The notes under the pieces were generated by a model. That model saw nothing but the letters and a program-made list of their open reading frames with translations. It had not been told where the DNA came from and ran no database searches. Shown one piece after another: positions 24,239 through 31,672 of a DNA stretch of 52,783 nt (the first letter of the stretch is position 1; every line of letters begins with the position of its first letter). This DNA is from Rhodobacteraceae bacterium UBA6213 (GTDB taxonomy: Bacteria; Pseudomonadota; Alphaproteobacteria; Rhodobacterales; Rhodobacteraceae), in assembly GCA_002421605.1 (NCBI GenBank), contig DISJ01000017.1, forward strand, positions 1 through 52,783, read 5' to 3'. A program made the position numbers and the translations under genes.

Positions 24239-25228
24239 ATGAAAACACTTCTGGGGCCGCTTCTTGCGGGATTCCTTGCTACCGTGGGAGTCAATGCCGC
24301 GAACGCGCAGGATTTCAAATGGAACCTCGCCAACGCCTATCCGGCAAGCGAATTCCAGAGCGAGGCGATGCAGATGTTCGCAGACCGGATGCGCGAGGTC
24401 TCGGGCGGCAAAGTTGATATCACCACGCACCACGGTGGCTCGCTGTTCGCCAATCCGGTGGTGCTTGAATCGACCCGCAATGGGCTGGTCGAGATGGGCG
24501 CCGAGCTGATGACCAACCTCGGTCGCGAAAACCCGCTGTGGGAGCTGGACGGGATTCCATTCTTCGTCACCTCCTATGACGACGCCAAGGTGCTGTGGGA
24601 CGTTACCCGTGAGCCGCTGACGGCGGAACTGGCCAAAAGCGGCATCAGGCTGCTCTATGCCGTGCCGTGGCCTTCGCAGGGGTTCTTCTTCGACCGCGAA
24701 ATCAATTCGCTGGCCGATGTAAACGGGTTGTCGATGCGTGCCTACAACCCTTCGACTACCCGGTTGGCGGAACTGATGGGTGCAGTGCCAACCACGGTAC
24801 AAATCACCGAGATGCAGCAGGCTTTTGCCACCGGCCTGATCTCCAGCTTTAACACCGCGCCGACGTCAGGCGTAGTCTACAAGGCCTGGGAATACACCGA
24901 CAACTACTACAAGACAGATGCTTGGTTGCCCAAGCTGATGGTGTTCGTGCGCGAGGACGCCTATCAGAATCTGCCCGATGATCTGAAGCAAATGATGCTG
25001 GACGTGGCAGCCGAAGCCGAGGCCTGGGGCTGGGAGCAGAGCGAGTCGAAGGTGATCTCGGCCGAGAAGACGCTGGCGGACAACGGCATGAAAGTCGCCC
25101 CGCCCAGCGAGCAGCTGGCCGCCGAGCTGTCCGCAATCGGCGACACGATGGTGCAGGACTGGCTGATGAAGGCTGGTGCCAGCGGCGAGGCCGTGGTGGC
25201 CGAGTTCCACGACAAGACCAGCATGTGA
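24239..25228 (+). CDS. TRAP transporter solute-binding protein (DctP family)
   Basis: 329 residues with a Sec signal peptide (MKTLLGPLLAGFLATVGVNA, cut after ANAQ). The mature protein has the DctP pattern: NLANAYPASEFQSEAMQMFA, then GGSLFANP, NGLVEMG, the ligand-binding region FFDREINSLADVNGLSMRAY (Arg of the carboxylate site) and EMQQAFATGLISSFNT. It binds an organic acid or related anion in the periplasm and feeds the DctQM permease encoded next. AGGGGGG precedes the ATG. Confidence 0.93.
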   Translation: MKTLLGPLLAGFLATVGVNAANAQDFKWNLANAYPASEFQSEAMQMFADRMREVSGGKVDITTHHGGSLFANPVVLESTRNGLVEMGAELMTNLGRENPLWELDGIPFFVTSYDDAKVLWDVTREPLTAELAKSGIRLLYAVPWPSQGFFFDREINSLADVNGLSMRAYNPSTTRLAELMGAVPTTVQITEMQQAFATGLISSFNTAPTSGVVYKAWEYTDNYYKTDAWLPKLMVFVREDAYQNLPDDLKQMMLDVAAEAEAWGWEQSESKVISAEKTLADNGMKVAPPSEQLAAELSAIGDTMVQDWLMKAGASGEAVVAEFHDKTSM

Positions 25229-25233
25229 CCGGC

Positions 25234-25248
25234 GCAGGCCCGGCCTGC
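25234..25248 (+). other. Intercistronic hairpin after the solute-binding protein gene
   Basis: GCAGGC and GCCTGC with a 3-base loop, in the 92-bp gap between dctP and dctQ. Such hairpins often protect the upstream binding-protein message and raise its level over the permease. Short stem, so tentative. Confidence 0.3.
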
Positions 25249-25320
25249 CCCATGTGACCTGCCGCCTGCGGACTCCGATTCGCAGGTGGCGCATCAACCA
25301 GAACAGGATGGACCCGCGTC

Positions 25321-25866
25321 ATGGTCGCACGGAACACCTCACTCTCGGAGCTGTTGGGCAAGATGCTAGGCGGGCTCGCGCGGCTATCATTGGCGCTGGC
25401 CTGCTTGTCGCTGGCGGCGCTTGTGGTGCTGTTCCTGGCGGTGATCGGGCTGAGGCTGATCGGGCACTCGATCCCCTCGGCCGACGACATCGCGGGAATC
25501 TTGCTGGGCGGTACGCTGGCGCTGGGCTTTGCATCTATCGTGCCGAAAGACCAGCACATCGCACTCGACTACCTCGTCAACCGACTTGGCGGACCCGGCG
25601 CAAGCGCCCTACGAGTGATGGCCTACGCGGTCAGCATTGGAATCGTCGGCTACCTGCTGTTCGGATTTGTGCGGATGTGGCACTCTGCTTACATCACGGG
25701 TTTTACCATGCTGGGCACTCTGCCTATTCCGCGAGCGTTACCGATGGGCATCGTACTTGCCGGCATCGCGATGCTAGAATTGGCACTTGTACTTCGCTTT
25801 CTTGAACGGGCATTCGGGTCTGGGTTCGGCGATGCGCCGCTTAGCTCGGCCGAGGTGAATACCTGA
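25321..25866 (+). CDS. TRAP transporter small permease (DctQ family)
   Basis: 181-residue, four-helix membrane protein. Helices around LSLALACLSLAALVVLFLAV, DIAGILLGGTLALGFASIVP, VMAYAVSIGIVGYLLFGFVR and LPMGIVLAGIAMLELALVLR. The third-helix start KDQHIALDYLVNRL is typical of DctQ. It joins DctM to form the Na+-driven permease that receives solute from the binding protein. One base separates its stop from the dctM start. Confidence 0.9.
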   Translation: MVARNTSLSELLGKMLGGLARLSLALACLSLAALVVLFLAVIGLRLIGHSIPSADDIAGILLGGTLALGFASIVPKDQHIALDYLVNRLGGPGASALRVMAYAVSIGIVGYLLFGFVRMWHSAYITGFTMLGTLPIPRALPMGIVLAGIAMLELALVLRFLERAFGSGFGDAPLSSAEVNT

Positions 25867-25867
25867 T

Positions 25868-27154
25868 ATGGACCGTGACCTGATCGCCATCGGCTTTGTC
25901 GTATCGTTGTTTGTACTGCTTTTCCTCGGCATCCCTATCGGCGCGACGATCCTGCTGCTTACTACTATCGGCATATTTCTGGTGGCAAATGTCGATCCGG
26001 CCTTGGCCATGGCCACGGCCTTTTTCGGCCAAATGACCAACTGGGGCCTGACGGCGCTGCCGCTATTTGTTCTCATGGGCGAAATTCTGTCGCGGGCGGG
26101 CATTGCGCAGAAACTGTTCGGTTCCTTTGCGGTTCTGGTAGGACGGATGCCGGGCGGGCTAATTCAGGTGAACATCTTCGCTAGCGCGCTGTTCTCAACG
26201 TTGAGCGGCTCTTCCACCGCGACTGTCGCCACCATAGGCCAACTCAGCCTTCCGCAACTGATCGCACGCAACTATCCAGAAAAGTTGATACTGGGTTCGA
26301 TTGCCGGGGCGGGGACGCTGGGCATCTTGATCCCGCCTTCGGTCGCGCTGATCCTCTATGGCTTCGCTTTCAACGTCTCAATCGGCGATCTGTTTCTGGC
26401 GGGCATTCTGCCAGGCCTGCTAATCGCAGGCCTGTTCTGCATCTATGTCGCGATCCGACACCGCAAGCTGGGACGCGAGGCAGGGATGGCCGAGGTGGGC
26501 GGCAGCAAGGCGCGTGCGCTTCTGGCGCTGGTACCGATTGTGGTCCTAATCGTGTTGGTCTTCGGCGCAATCTACGGTGGCTATGCGACGCCAACCGAAG
26601 CTGCGGTGATCGGCGTAGCGGGTGCGCTGGTGCTGGCGCTGCTAGACGGGCGATTGCGTTGGGCGGTGGTGATTGAGTCGCTCGTGGCGACCGTGCTGTT
26701 CTGCGCCGCGATCGGGCTCATCCTGGGCGCCTCGGCTGCGTTGCAGGTGGCGATGGCCTATACCGGGATTCCGCGCACCGTGGTGGCGTGGATCCAAGGG
26801 GTCGAGCTTGGCTATTACGGCCTGTTGGCGACGATCGCGACAATCCTGATTGTGCTTGGCTGCTTCATGGACGGGCTGTCGGTGATTGTGCTGACCGGTT
26901 CGGTGCTGCTGCCTGTCGCCAAGAGTGCGGGGATAGACCTTTTGTGGTTCGGCGTATTCATGGTGGTGCTGATCGAGATTGGGCTAATAACACCGCCGAT
27001 CGGGTTCAACTTGTTTGTTCTGCAACGGATATCGGGCCGACAGTTGCCGTATCTGGCAGGTGCCGCTTTCCCGTTCCTGCTGCTGATGCTGTTGGGGCTG
27101 TTTATCTTCACGGTTTTCCCGCAGATCGTGACTTTCCTGCCGGATCTGCTGTGA
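25868..27154 (+). CDS. TRAP transporter large permease (DctM family)
   Basis: 428-residue polytopic protein with the DctM layout of 12 or so helices: PIGATILLLTTIGIFLVANV, ALPLFVLMGEILSRAGIAQK, the MPGGLIQVNIFASALFSTLSGSSTATVATIG block and the repeat at GTLGILIPPSVALILYGF and ITPPIGFNLFVLQ. It is the transport channel driven by a Na+ gradient. The GTG start of the next gene overlaps its stop. Confidence 0.94.
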   Translation: MDRDLIAIGFVVSLFVLLFLGIPIGATILLLTTIGIFLVANVDPALAMATAFFGQMTNWGLTALPLFVLMGEILSRAGIAQKLFGSFAVLVGRMPGGLIQVNIFASALFSTLSGSSTATVATIGQLSLPQLIARNYPEKLILGSIAGAGTLGILIPPSVALILYGFAFNVSIGDLFLAGILPGLLIAGLFCIYVAIRHRKLGREAGMAEVGGSKARALLALVPIVVLIVLVFGAIYGGYATPTEAAVIGVAGALVLALLDGRLRWAVVIESLVATVLFCAAIGLILGASAALQVAMAYTGIPRTVVAWIQGVELGYYGLLATIATILIVLGCFMDGLSVIVLTGSVLLPVAKSAGIDLLWFGVFMVVLIEIGLITPPIGFNLFVLQRISGRQLPYLAGAAFPFLLLMLLGLFIFTVFPQIVTFLPDLL

Positions 27155-27549
27155 GCGGCGGTCCCGAGGCCGTGGCTTTGGTGCGTGCCTTTCTCGAGGC
27201 GCTCGAGGCGCGCGATCTGGCGCGCGCGCAGACACTACTCGCCGAGAACTTCCTGTCGATCTATCCTGGTGACCGGCAGTTTCGCACGCTGGAGGAACTG
27301 ATCGCCTCAGGCGCGCGTTGGTATCGCGGCGTACGAAAGTCCTACGCTCGCACGCACTATTTGGCCGCAGACGCTGAGGGTGTTGAAACGGTGATCCTGA
27401 CCGGCACTTTACGCGGCGAATGGATGAATGGCGACGCCTTCATCGGCATCCGCTTCATCGACAGCTTCCGCGTGAAGGGTGGCCGCATCGTAGAGCAACA
27501 AGTCTGGAACGACATCGGCGAGGCGCGGTTGCGCCGCGCCGAAATCTGA
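27151..27549 (+). CDS. NTF2-like/SnoaL-family protein
   Basis: 132-residue cone-fold protein starting at GTG 27151, overlapping the dctM stop (GTGA). Pattern: AVALVRAFLEALEARDLARA, then FLSIYPGDRQFRTLEELIAS and RFIDSFRVKGGRIVEQQVWN, which is the SnoaL/NTF2 beta sheet. Members are small hydrolases, isomerases or binding proteins with very varied substrates, so no function is assigned. Operon position suggests a step in the same pathway. Confidence 0.82.
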   Translation: MSGGPEAVALVRAFLEALEARDLARAQTLLAENFLSIYPGDRQFRTLEELIASGARWYRGVRKSYARTHYLAADAEGVETVILTGTLRGEWMNGDAFIGIRFIDSFRVKGGRIVEQQVWNDIGEARLRRAEI

Positions 27550-27552
27550 TCA

Positions 27553-28236
27553 TCAGCTCGCCTTCAAGCCAGACAACGCCGCGAGTACATCGTCCGTGGG
27601 CATCACATCGGCGTATTTGGACGCCATGTCGAACAGGTTCACCGCATGCGATGTTTGGCTGCGGTCATAGACCGCATCTTGCGGTACGGTGATGCGCCAG
27701 TTGTAGGCGAAACCGTCGACCACACTACCGCGCACACAGCCCGAGGTGGTACAGCCGGTGACCACCAGCGTATCGACCCCGAGGTCAATAAGATAGCTGG
27801 CCAGCGGCGTGCCGAAGAAGGCGCTGGGGTGCTTCTTGGGCAACAGGATATCTTTGCCCTCAGGCGCCACCTCGGCCACAAAATTGTAGCCGCTGCGGGC
27901 CACGCCCATTAGCGCAGGTACCTTGTCGGCCAAGCGGCCAGAATCAAAGCTCTCCTTCGGCGACACATGCGGATATAACACCGGCCAGTCATTAGCCCGA
28001 AAAACCTTTAACAAGCGCGCGATATTGGCCACGGCATCCCAACCCGGCTGGCCACACGAGGTTGGGAATTCCTTGATCGCCTCCCAGAACGGCATCGGTT
28101 TGGTGCCGACGGTGCGATACTGCACGTCGATGATCAACAACGCGGGGCGACGCCCCATGCCGGTAGGTCGGCCGAAGCCCGCCGCGCTGTAAGCACGCTG
28201 TTCTTCTTCGGAAATAATCCCGTCCCAGATTTTCAT
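27553..28236 (-). CDS. Isochorismatase-family cysteine hydrolase (N-carbamoylsarcosine amidase-like)
   Basis: 227 residues. Catalytic triad visible: Asp37 (ALLIIDVQY), Lys134 or Lys135 (LLPKKHPSAFFGT) and Cys167 (GCTTSGCVRGS). The long N-terminus (IWDGIISEEEQRAYSAAGFG) resembles N-carbamoylsarcosine amidohydrolase and maleamate/ureidoacrylate amidohydrolases, which hydrolyse linear amides or ureides. That is the expected next step after ring opening by the hydantoinase. Its start overlaps the stop of the GntR gene by 4 bases. Stop is convergent with the NTF2-like gene, 3 bases apart. Confidence 0.9.
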   Translation of the reverse strand: MKIWDGIISEEEQRAYSAAGFGRPTGMGRRPALLIIDVQYRTVGTKPMPFWEAIKEFPTSCGQPGWDAVANIARLLKVFRANDWPVLYPHVSPKESFDSGRLADKVPALMGVARSGYNFVAEVAPEGKDILLPKKHPSAFFGTPLASYLIDLGVDTLVVTGCTTSGCVRGSVVDGFAYNWRITVPQDAVYDRSQTSHAVNLFDMASKYADVMPTDDVLAALSGLKAS

Positions 28237-28928
28237 TTTGGTCTCCCGTTAGCTTCGGTGGAGCGGTCCCGCAACGCGTTGACTGTACCGGCGATAGCGT
28301 TGCGGATGTGGCGGCGCATGGCCGCTTCGGCGGCGTCGGGGTTGCGACTGGCGATGGCGCGAACAATTTCGCGGTGTTCTTCCAGCGCTTTCTGCGCGCG
28401 CCCTGGCTTACTGCTGATGCGGTAGCGGTAGAGCTTGAGTTTGTAGAACAATTCCTCCAGTAGCAGATGTTCGAGTTGCTCGTTTCGCGCCGCATGCACG
28501 ATGCGGTAGTGGAAATCGTCGTCCTGTCCTGCCTGATAGTAGGCGCCGCCAGAAATAAGCTCAGGCTGGCTGCCGTGCTGCTCCAGTAGGGCGCCAAGTT
28601 CGGCAATCTCGGCATCAGTGATGCGCGCGGCGGCCAGCCGTGCGGCCATCCCTTCGAGCGCCTCGCGCACGGCAAACAACTCCACCAGTTGTTCCTGCTT
28701 TAGATCTATCACGCTCACGCCGACGCGTGGCATCCGCGCGACTAACTTGCCCTCAAGCCTTCCTAACGCCTCGCGGATCGGGCCACGGCTTATGCCGAAG
28801 CGGCGCGACAGTTCTGCTTCGGACAGCCGCTCGCCCGGAGCGAATTCGCCAGAGATGATGGCCTGCGTCAACTTGTGGAACGCCTCGGCTGCTATCGAGG
28901 AAACAATAATTGGCTCGAGATTGCTCAT
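28233..28928 (-). CDS. GntR-family regulator (FadR/FCD subfamily)
   Basis: 231 residues: N-terminal winged helix (AIISGEFAPGERLSEAELSR, then FGISRGPIREALGRLEGKLV) and a C-terminal all-helical FCD effector domain with likely metal ligands in DDFHYRIVHAARN and AMRRHIRNA. The start MSNLEPII at 28928 is preferred over 28994. It is cotranscribed with the cysteine hydrolase and lies within the catabolic cluster. It probably binds the GTCAAC-N-GTTGAC sites at 22725 and 30519 and is released by a pathway metabolite. Confidence 0.92.
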   Translation of the reverse strand: MSNLEPIIVSSIAAEAFHKLTQAIISGEFAPGERLSEAELSRRFGISRGPIREALGRLEGKLVARMPRVGVSVIDLKQEQLVELFAVREALEGMAARLAAARITDAEIAELGALLEQHGSQPELISGGAYYQAGQDDDFHYRIVHAARNEQLEHLLLEELFYKLKLYRYRISSKPGRAQKALEEHREIVRAIASRNPDAAEAAMRRHIRNAIAGTVNALRDRSTEANGRPK

Positions 28929-28983
28929 TTCACCCAACTCCGAAAGGGCCGCAAGTGTCGGCGGTCTTCCATAACGTATAAAT

Positions 28984-29841
28984 TTAGCGCGCACTATTTC
29001 GCGCGAGGATCTGGTCGCAGATTGCCTCGATACTCTTGCGCTGAAACAACTCGATTAGATGGTCGGGATACGAGGGACTGCCGCCGATCGAGATATGGAT
29101 GCGGTCTTCGAAGCGAATCCGCTGGGCCAAAACCTCGCGCGGGTCGCCCTTTTGTAGCCCGTCCGCCACTTCGCCGATCAATTCCTCCATCTTTTGGCGA
29201 AACGGCGTCACGTCCTGCGGTCGCGAGACTGCGCCGTGGCCGGGCACGATCCGCTCGGCGTCGATGGTCTCGAGGAAACGCGCGGCCTCGACCCACTCGA
29301 AGACATGCGCCTCGACAAAGGCGGGTAGGCCCAACTCGCAGAAAAGATCGCCCGAGAAGACCACGCCTAGCGCCTTGAGTTCAATATAGACGCTGTTTGG
29401 CGTGTGACCTGGCCGGTGCGTTAGGTCGAAGCGCAGCCCGCCGACATCCAGCGCCATCCGATCGACGAAGGTCACGGTCGGTGGACGCGCATGATAGTCG
29501 CGGATCAGCGGTAAACCCTCCGGGTCTATTACCCCGATCAGGTCGCGAACGTAGGCCTGCGACGGCGCGTTTTCGACGAGTTGCGTGCGCGTGATCTCAT
29601 GCGAAACCACGGTACCTGGCAGGAAGTAGTTGCCCATGGTGTGGTCTATATGGTGATCGGTGTTGATGAGAAACGCCGTCTCGCCCATTGCGGCCGCCGT
29701 TCGGCGCCAGCGCATCGCGTCGGTGGGGCGGTGCGGCGCATCGATCAGCACCAACCCGTCGCGGGTCGAGACAATGGAGTTATTTGAGCCGAGATGCTCG
29801 GTCTCGACGAAAACGCCGGGCGCGATTTCTTGCATAGCCAT
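28984..29841 (-). CDS. Metallo-beta-lactamase-fold hydrolase
   Basis: 285-residue MBL protein. The metal motif reads TDHHIDHTMGN (61-71): the first His of HxHxDH is replaced by Asp62, as in the subgroup with 'NTDxHxDH'. Further ligands: His in THRPGHTPNS, Asp in FSGDLF and His in VPGHGA. Related proteins are lactonases, glyoxalase II-like thioesterases or quinoprotein relay-like proteins. The start at 29841 overlaps the cupin stop; ATG 29835 is an alternative. It may hydrolyse a thioester, lactone or cyclic amide in the pathway. Confidence 0.88.
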   Translation of the reverse strand: MAMQEIAPGVFVETEHLGSNNSIVSTRDGLVLIDAPHRPTDAMRWRRTAAAMGETAFLINTDHHIDHTMGNYFLPGTVVSHEITRTQLVENAPSQAYVRDLIGVIDPEGLPLIRDYHARPPTVTFVDRMALDVGGLRFDLTHRPGHTPNSVYIELKALGVVFSGDLFCELGLPAFVEAHVFEWVEAARFLETIDAERIVPGHGAVSRPQDVTPFRQKMEELIGEVADGLQKGDPREVLAQRIRFEDRIHISIGGSPSYPDHLIELFQRKSIEAICDQILARNSAR

Positions 29842-30194
29842 CAGAACACCTTCCCGACGAAGCCCACGAGATTCTGCACCCGCATCGGCGCGAATATCTC
29901 GATAAGTTCGACTTCGCCCTCGATCGATTCGAAGGAATGCGGCGTGCCGACGGGGATGATACAGATTTCGCCTGGGCCAACTTCGTGGCGGGTGTCCTCG
30001 ATGTGGACGAACATGTGGCCGCGCAACATCAACACGGTCTGCTCGGCATCGTCGTGATGGTGTCGCGGGGTCTGCATGGGATGGACGATGCGGATATGGT
30101 TCACGCCGGTCTTCAACCCAGCCACCGATTTTCGGAAGTTGTTGGGCAGGATCTCGACCTCGGGTAGGTCGTCCCAGTTCACGGTGTAACCCAT
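29841..30194 (-). CDS. Cupin-domain protein
   Basis: 117-residue single-domain cupin. Motif 1 is PRHHHDDAEQTVLMLRGHMF (His ligands and Glu), motif 2 is GPGEICIIPVGTPHSFE. Both sets of metal ligands are present, so a small metalloenzyme (isomerase or dioxygenase) or sensor is possible. AGGAGAC precedes the ATG. It leads the leftward group cupin, MBL, GntR, cysteine hydrolase, and directly follows the TAA of the decayed permease. Confidence 0.9.
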   Translation of the reverse strand: MGYTVNWDDLPEVEILPNNFRKSVAGLKTGVNHIRIVHPMQTPRHHHDDAEQTVLMLRGHMFVHIEDTRHEVGPGEICIIPVGTPHSFESIEGEVELIEIFAPMRVQNLVGFVGKVF

Positions 30195-30410
30195 TTAGTC
30201 TCCTCTCGACGTCGGATGGCCTAAGCGTGCCCCGAAAATCAGGTTCGGCAAGGCGTTTGACAAGGCGCGCACGAAAGCCAGGAAGCCTAGGCTGACCAGC
30301 AGTGCCAGGTAATAGGCCAGCACCGCCCGAACGAATGCGCGTTGCCGGACGCCCGAGGTCTAGCAGACGATGAACATGCTATGTCCGAAGGGCGGGGTGA
30401 TCCTCCGAGA
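30195..30410 (-). pseudogene. TRAP large permease (DctM) C-terminal remnant
   Basis: The minus-strand frame reads RITPPFGHSMFIVC, an in-frame TAG, then AFVRAVLAYYLALLVSLGFL and AFVRALSNALPNLIFG before a TAA at 30195. This is the last two helices of a DctM-type permease; 'ITPPFG' and 'LPNLIFG' are typical of the family. No upstream part is present. The TAA abuts the cupin ATG, which shows that the cupin operon once began with another TRAP transporter. Confidence 0.7.
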
Positions 30411-30909
30411 ACTGTAACCGATACGGCCGCACCGTCGATCATCTTCCTCAAGAACGTATTCATCTGGACCTTCCGCCCGTTTTTCTCGGAGACAAGCTAA
30501 GCGTGCCAAATGTCATCTGTCAACAGTTGGCTATTCAGCGCTGTGTACTGCGGCGGCGTTGGGCGGCCTTGCCACGTAAGACGGCCTGGCCTCCTCGTTG
30601 TGAAAGTCATTAGCCAGCTACTGCGGCCCTTCCTTTGCAATCAGGAGCGGACTCTGCGCGAAATAGTAGAGACTTCCTAGCCAACACACCGGGTGTTTTG
30701 AAGGCCGAACCCATGCCGGCCTCGCAGGAAGTTCAGAGCATCGGCTTCAATACCAGCAGGTGTTCCGTTAGAGAATTGAAAAAGGTCGTGCCAGAGGAAT
30801 GTGAACTCGCCTCAATACTTCAAAACAATCAATCTCGTAGGCCAACGAGAGGCCGCGCCACTTGGAGAGGGCGACGGCACGGTTCAGTTTGAAATGACAG
30901 GCAAGTCCC
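30411..30909. other. No recognisable gene; right-hand promoter region
   Basis: Holds the operator copy at 30519-30531 and presumably the promoter for the cupin operon. Short frames on both strands gave no recognised protein. Confidence 0.4.
30519..30531. promoter_or_regulatory. GntR/FCD operator candidate, copy 2
   Basis: GTCAAC-A-GTTGGC, differing from the perfect palindrome at 22725 by one arm base (and the centre, which is the reverse complement). CTGTCAACAGTTG is the exact reverse complement of CAACTGTTGACAG at the first site. It lies about 325 bp upstream of the cupin start. Confidence 0.6.
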
Positions 30910-31100
30910 TTCACGCCACTTTGCCCAAGCGCAACATCAGGTTTCGAACGCTTGAAACATGCCAGAGCCCGTCGCGTCGGGCGAGCATGCTGCGCACGTT
31001 TAGTTCTTGGGCGATCGACCGGAGCGTCTGAGGTCCCTACACATGGATGTCGGTGAGAATAGGCCCAGGCTTTCGGCGTGGCAATCGGCTTTGGTTGAGA
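30910..31100 (-). pseudogene. Serine recombinase C-terminal remnant
   Basis: The minus frame reads GPILTDIHV, an in-frame TAG, then GPQTLRSIAQELNVRSMLAR and RDGLWHVSSVRNLMLRLG before a stop at 30910. This matches the C-terminal helix-turn-helix of resolvase-family recombinases ('TLRxIAxxLNxRGxxTxRGGxWHxxTVRNxLxRLG'). The catalytic domain is missing. It lies between the catabolic island and tRNA-Ser. Confidence 0.65.
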
Positions 31101-31432
31101 CAGCCTGCCGGAGCGCCATGCTGCTTTTATCGGCCCGTCGGGCCTATTTCCACGGCATGGGCAGGTCCGGATCCGCGCGACGACCCATCGCGAGATCGGC
31201 GCAAGGCCAATTCGGTGCTTTTGGCCAAGGCGGTATTCTTGAAGATGAGCGCAAATTTCTATGGCGCCGGGGTGCAGGCATCGGCGCATCTCGCGCCGGC
31301 TATCTTGCGAAGAGCGGTCAGCGAAAGCAAATCGACAAACCCAGCACCCATTTAGGCGGTTAGGGTTGGTGTTAGGGCCAAAATGGAAGTTTCATAATTT
31401 TATAAGTTATTACAGATACTTGATAACATTAC
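31101..31432. other. No recognisable gene
   Basis: Region between the recombinase remnant and the 3' end of tRNA-Ser. Only short, unrecognised frames. It includes an AT-rich stretch (31390-31430) directly at the tRNA 3' end. Confidence 0.3.
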
Positions 31433-31520
31433 TGGCGGAAGGGGTGGGATTCGAACCCACGGATGCTTGCACATCGGCGGTTTTCAAGACCGCTGCAATC
31501 GACCACTCTGCCACCCTTCC
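31433..31520 (-). tRNA. tRNA-Ser (TGA)
   Basis: Reads leftward GGAAGGG ... CCCTTCC-G-CCA: a 7-bp acceptor stem, encoded CCA, anticodon loop CTTGAAA (anticodon TGA) on a GCGGT/ACCGC stem, a long variable arm, and the T-loop GGTTCGAATCC. The long variable arm is the class II form expected for Ser. Its 3' end faces the catabolic island. Confidence 0.95.
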
Positions 31521-31641
31521 AAGGTGATGCCGGTGCAGCCCGCGCGTGCATTGGGTGCCGACCGGCCTCGACGGAGCAGGGCCTTAGCCTGTTCCAAACG
31601 ATTCTGAAAGCCCGACGAAAGGGTGGCGGTGTCAGATGTTT

Positions 31642-31663
31642 GGGGCGGCACCTTGGCCGCCCC
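31642..31663. other. Hairpin downstream of the SH3 protein gene
   Basis: GGGGCGGC and GCCGCCCC with a 6-base loop, starting 10 bases beyond the leftward stop at 31673. No U-tract follows on the minus strand. Likely a transcript 3' end or stabiliser. Confidence 0.4.
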
Positions 31664-31672
31664 AAAAAGCAC

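Noticed and set aside
30768..31289. Open frame of 173 codons on the minus strand
   Set aside because: It overlaps the recombinase remnant in another frame and has no ribosome site or recognisable domain.
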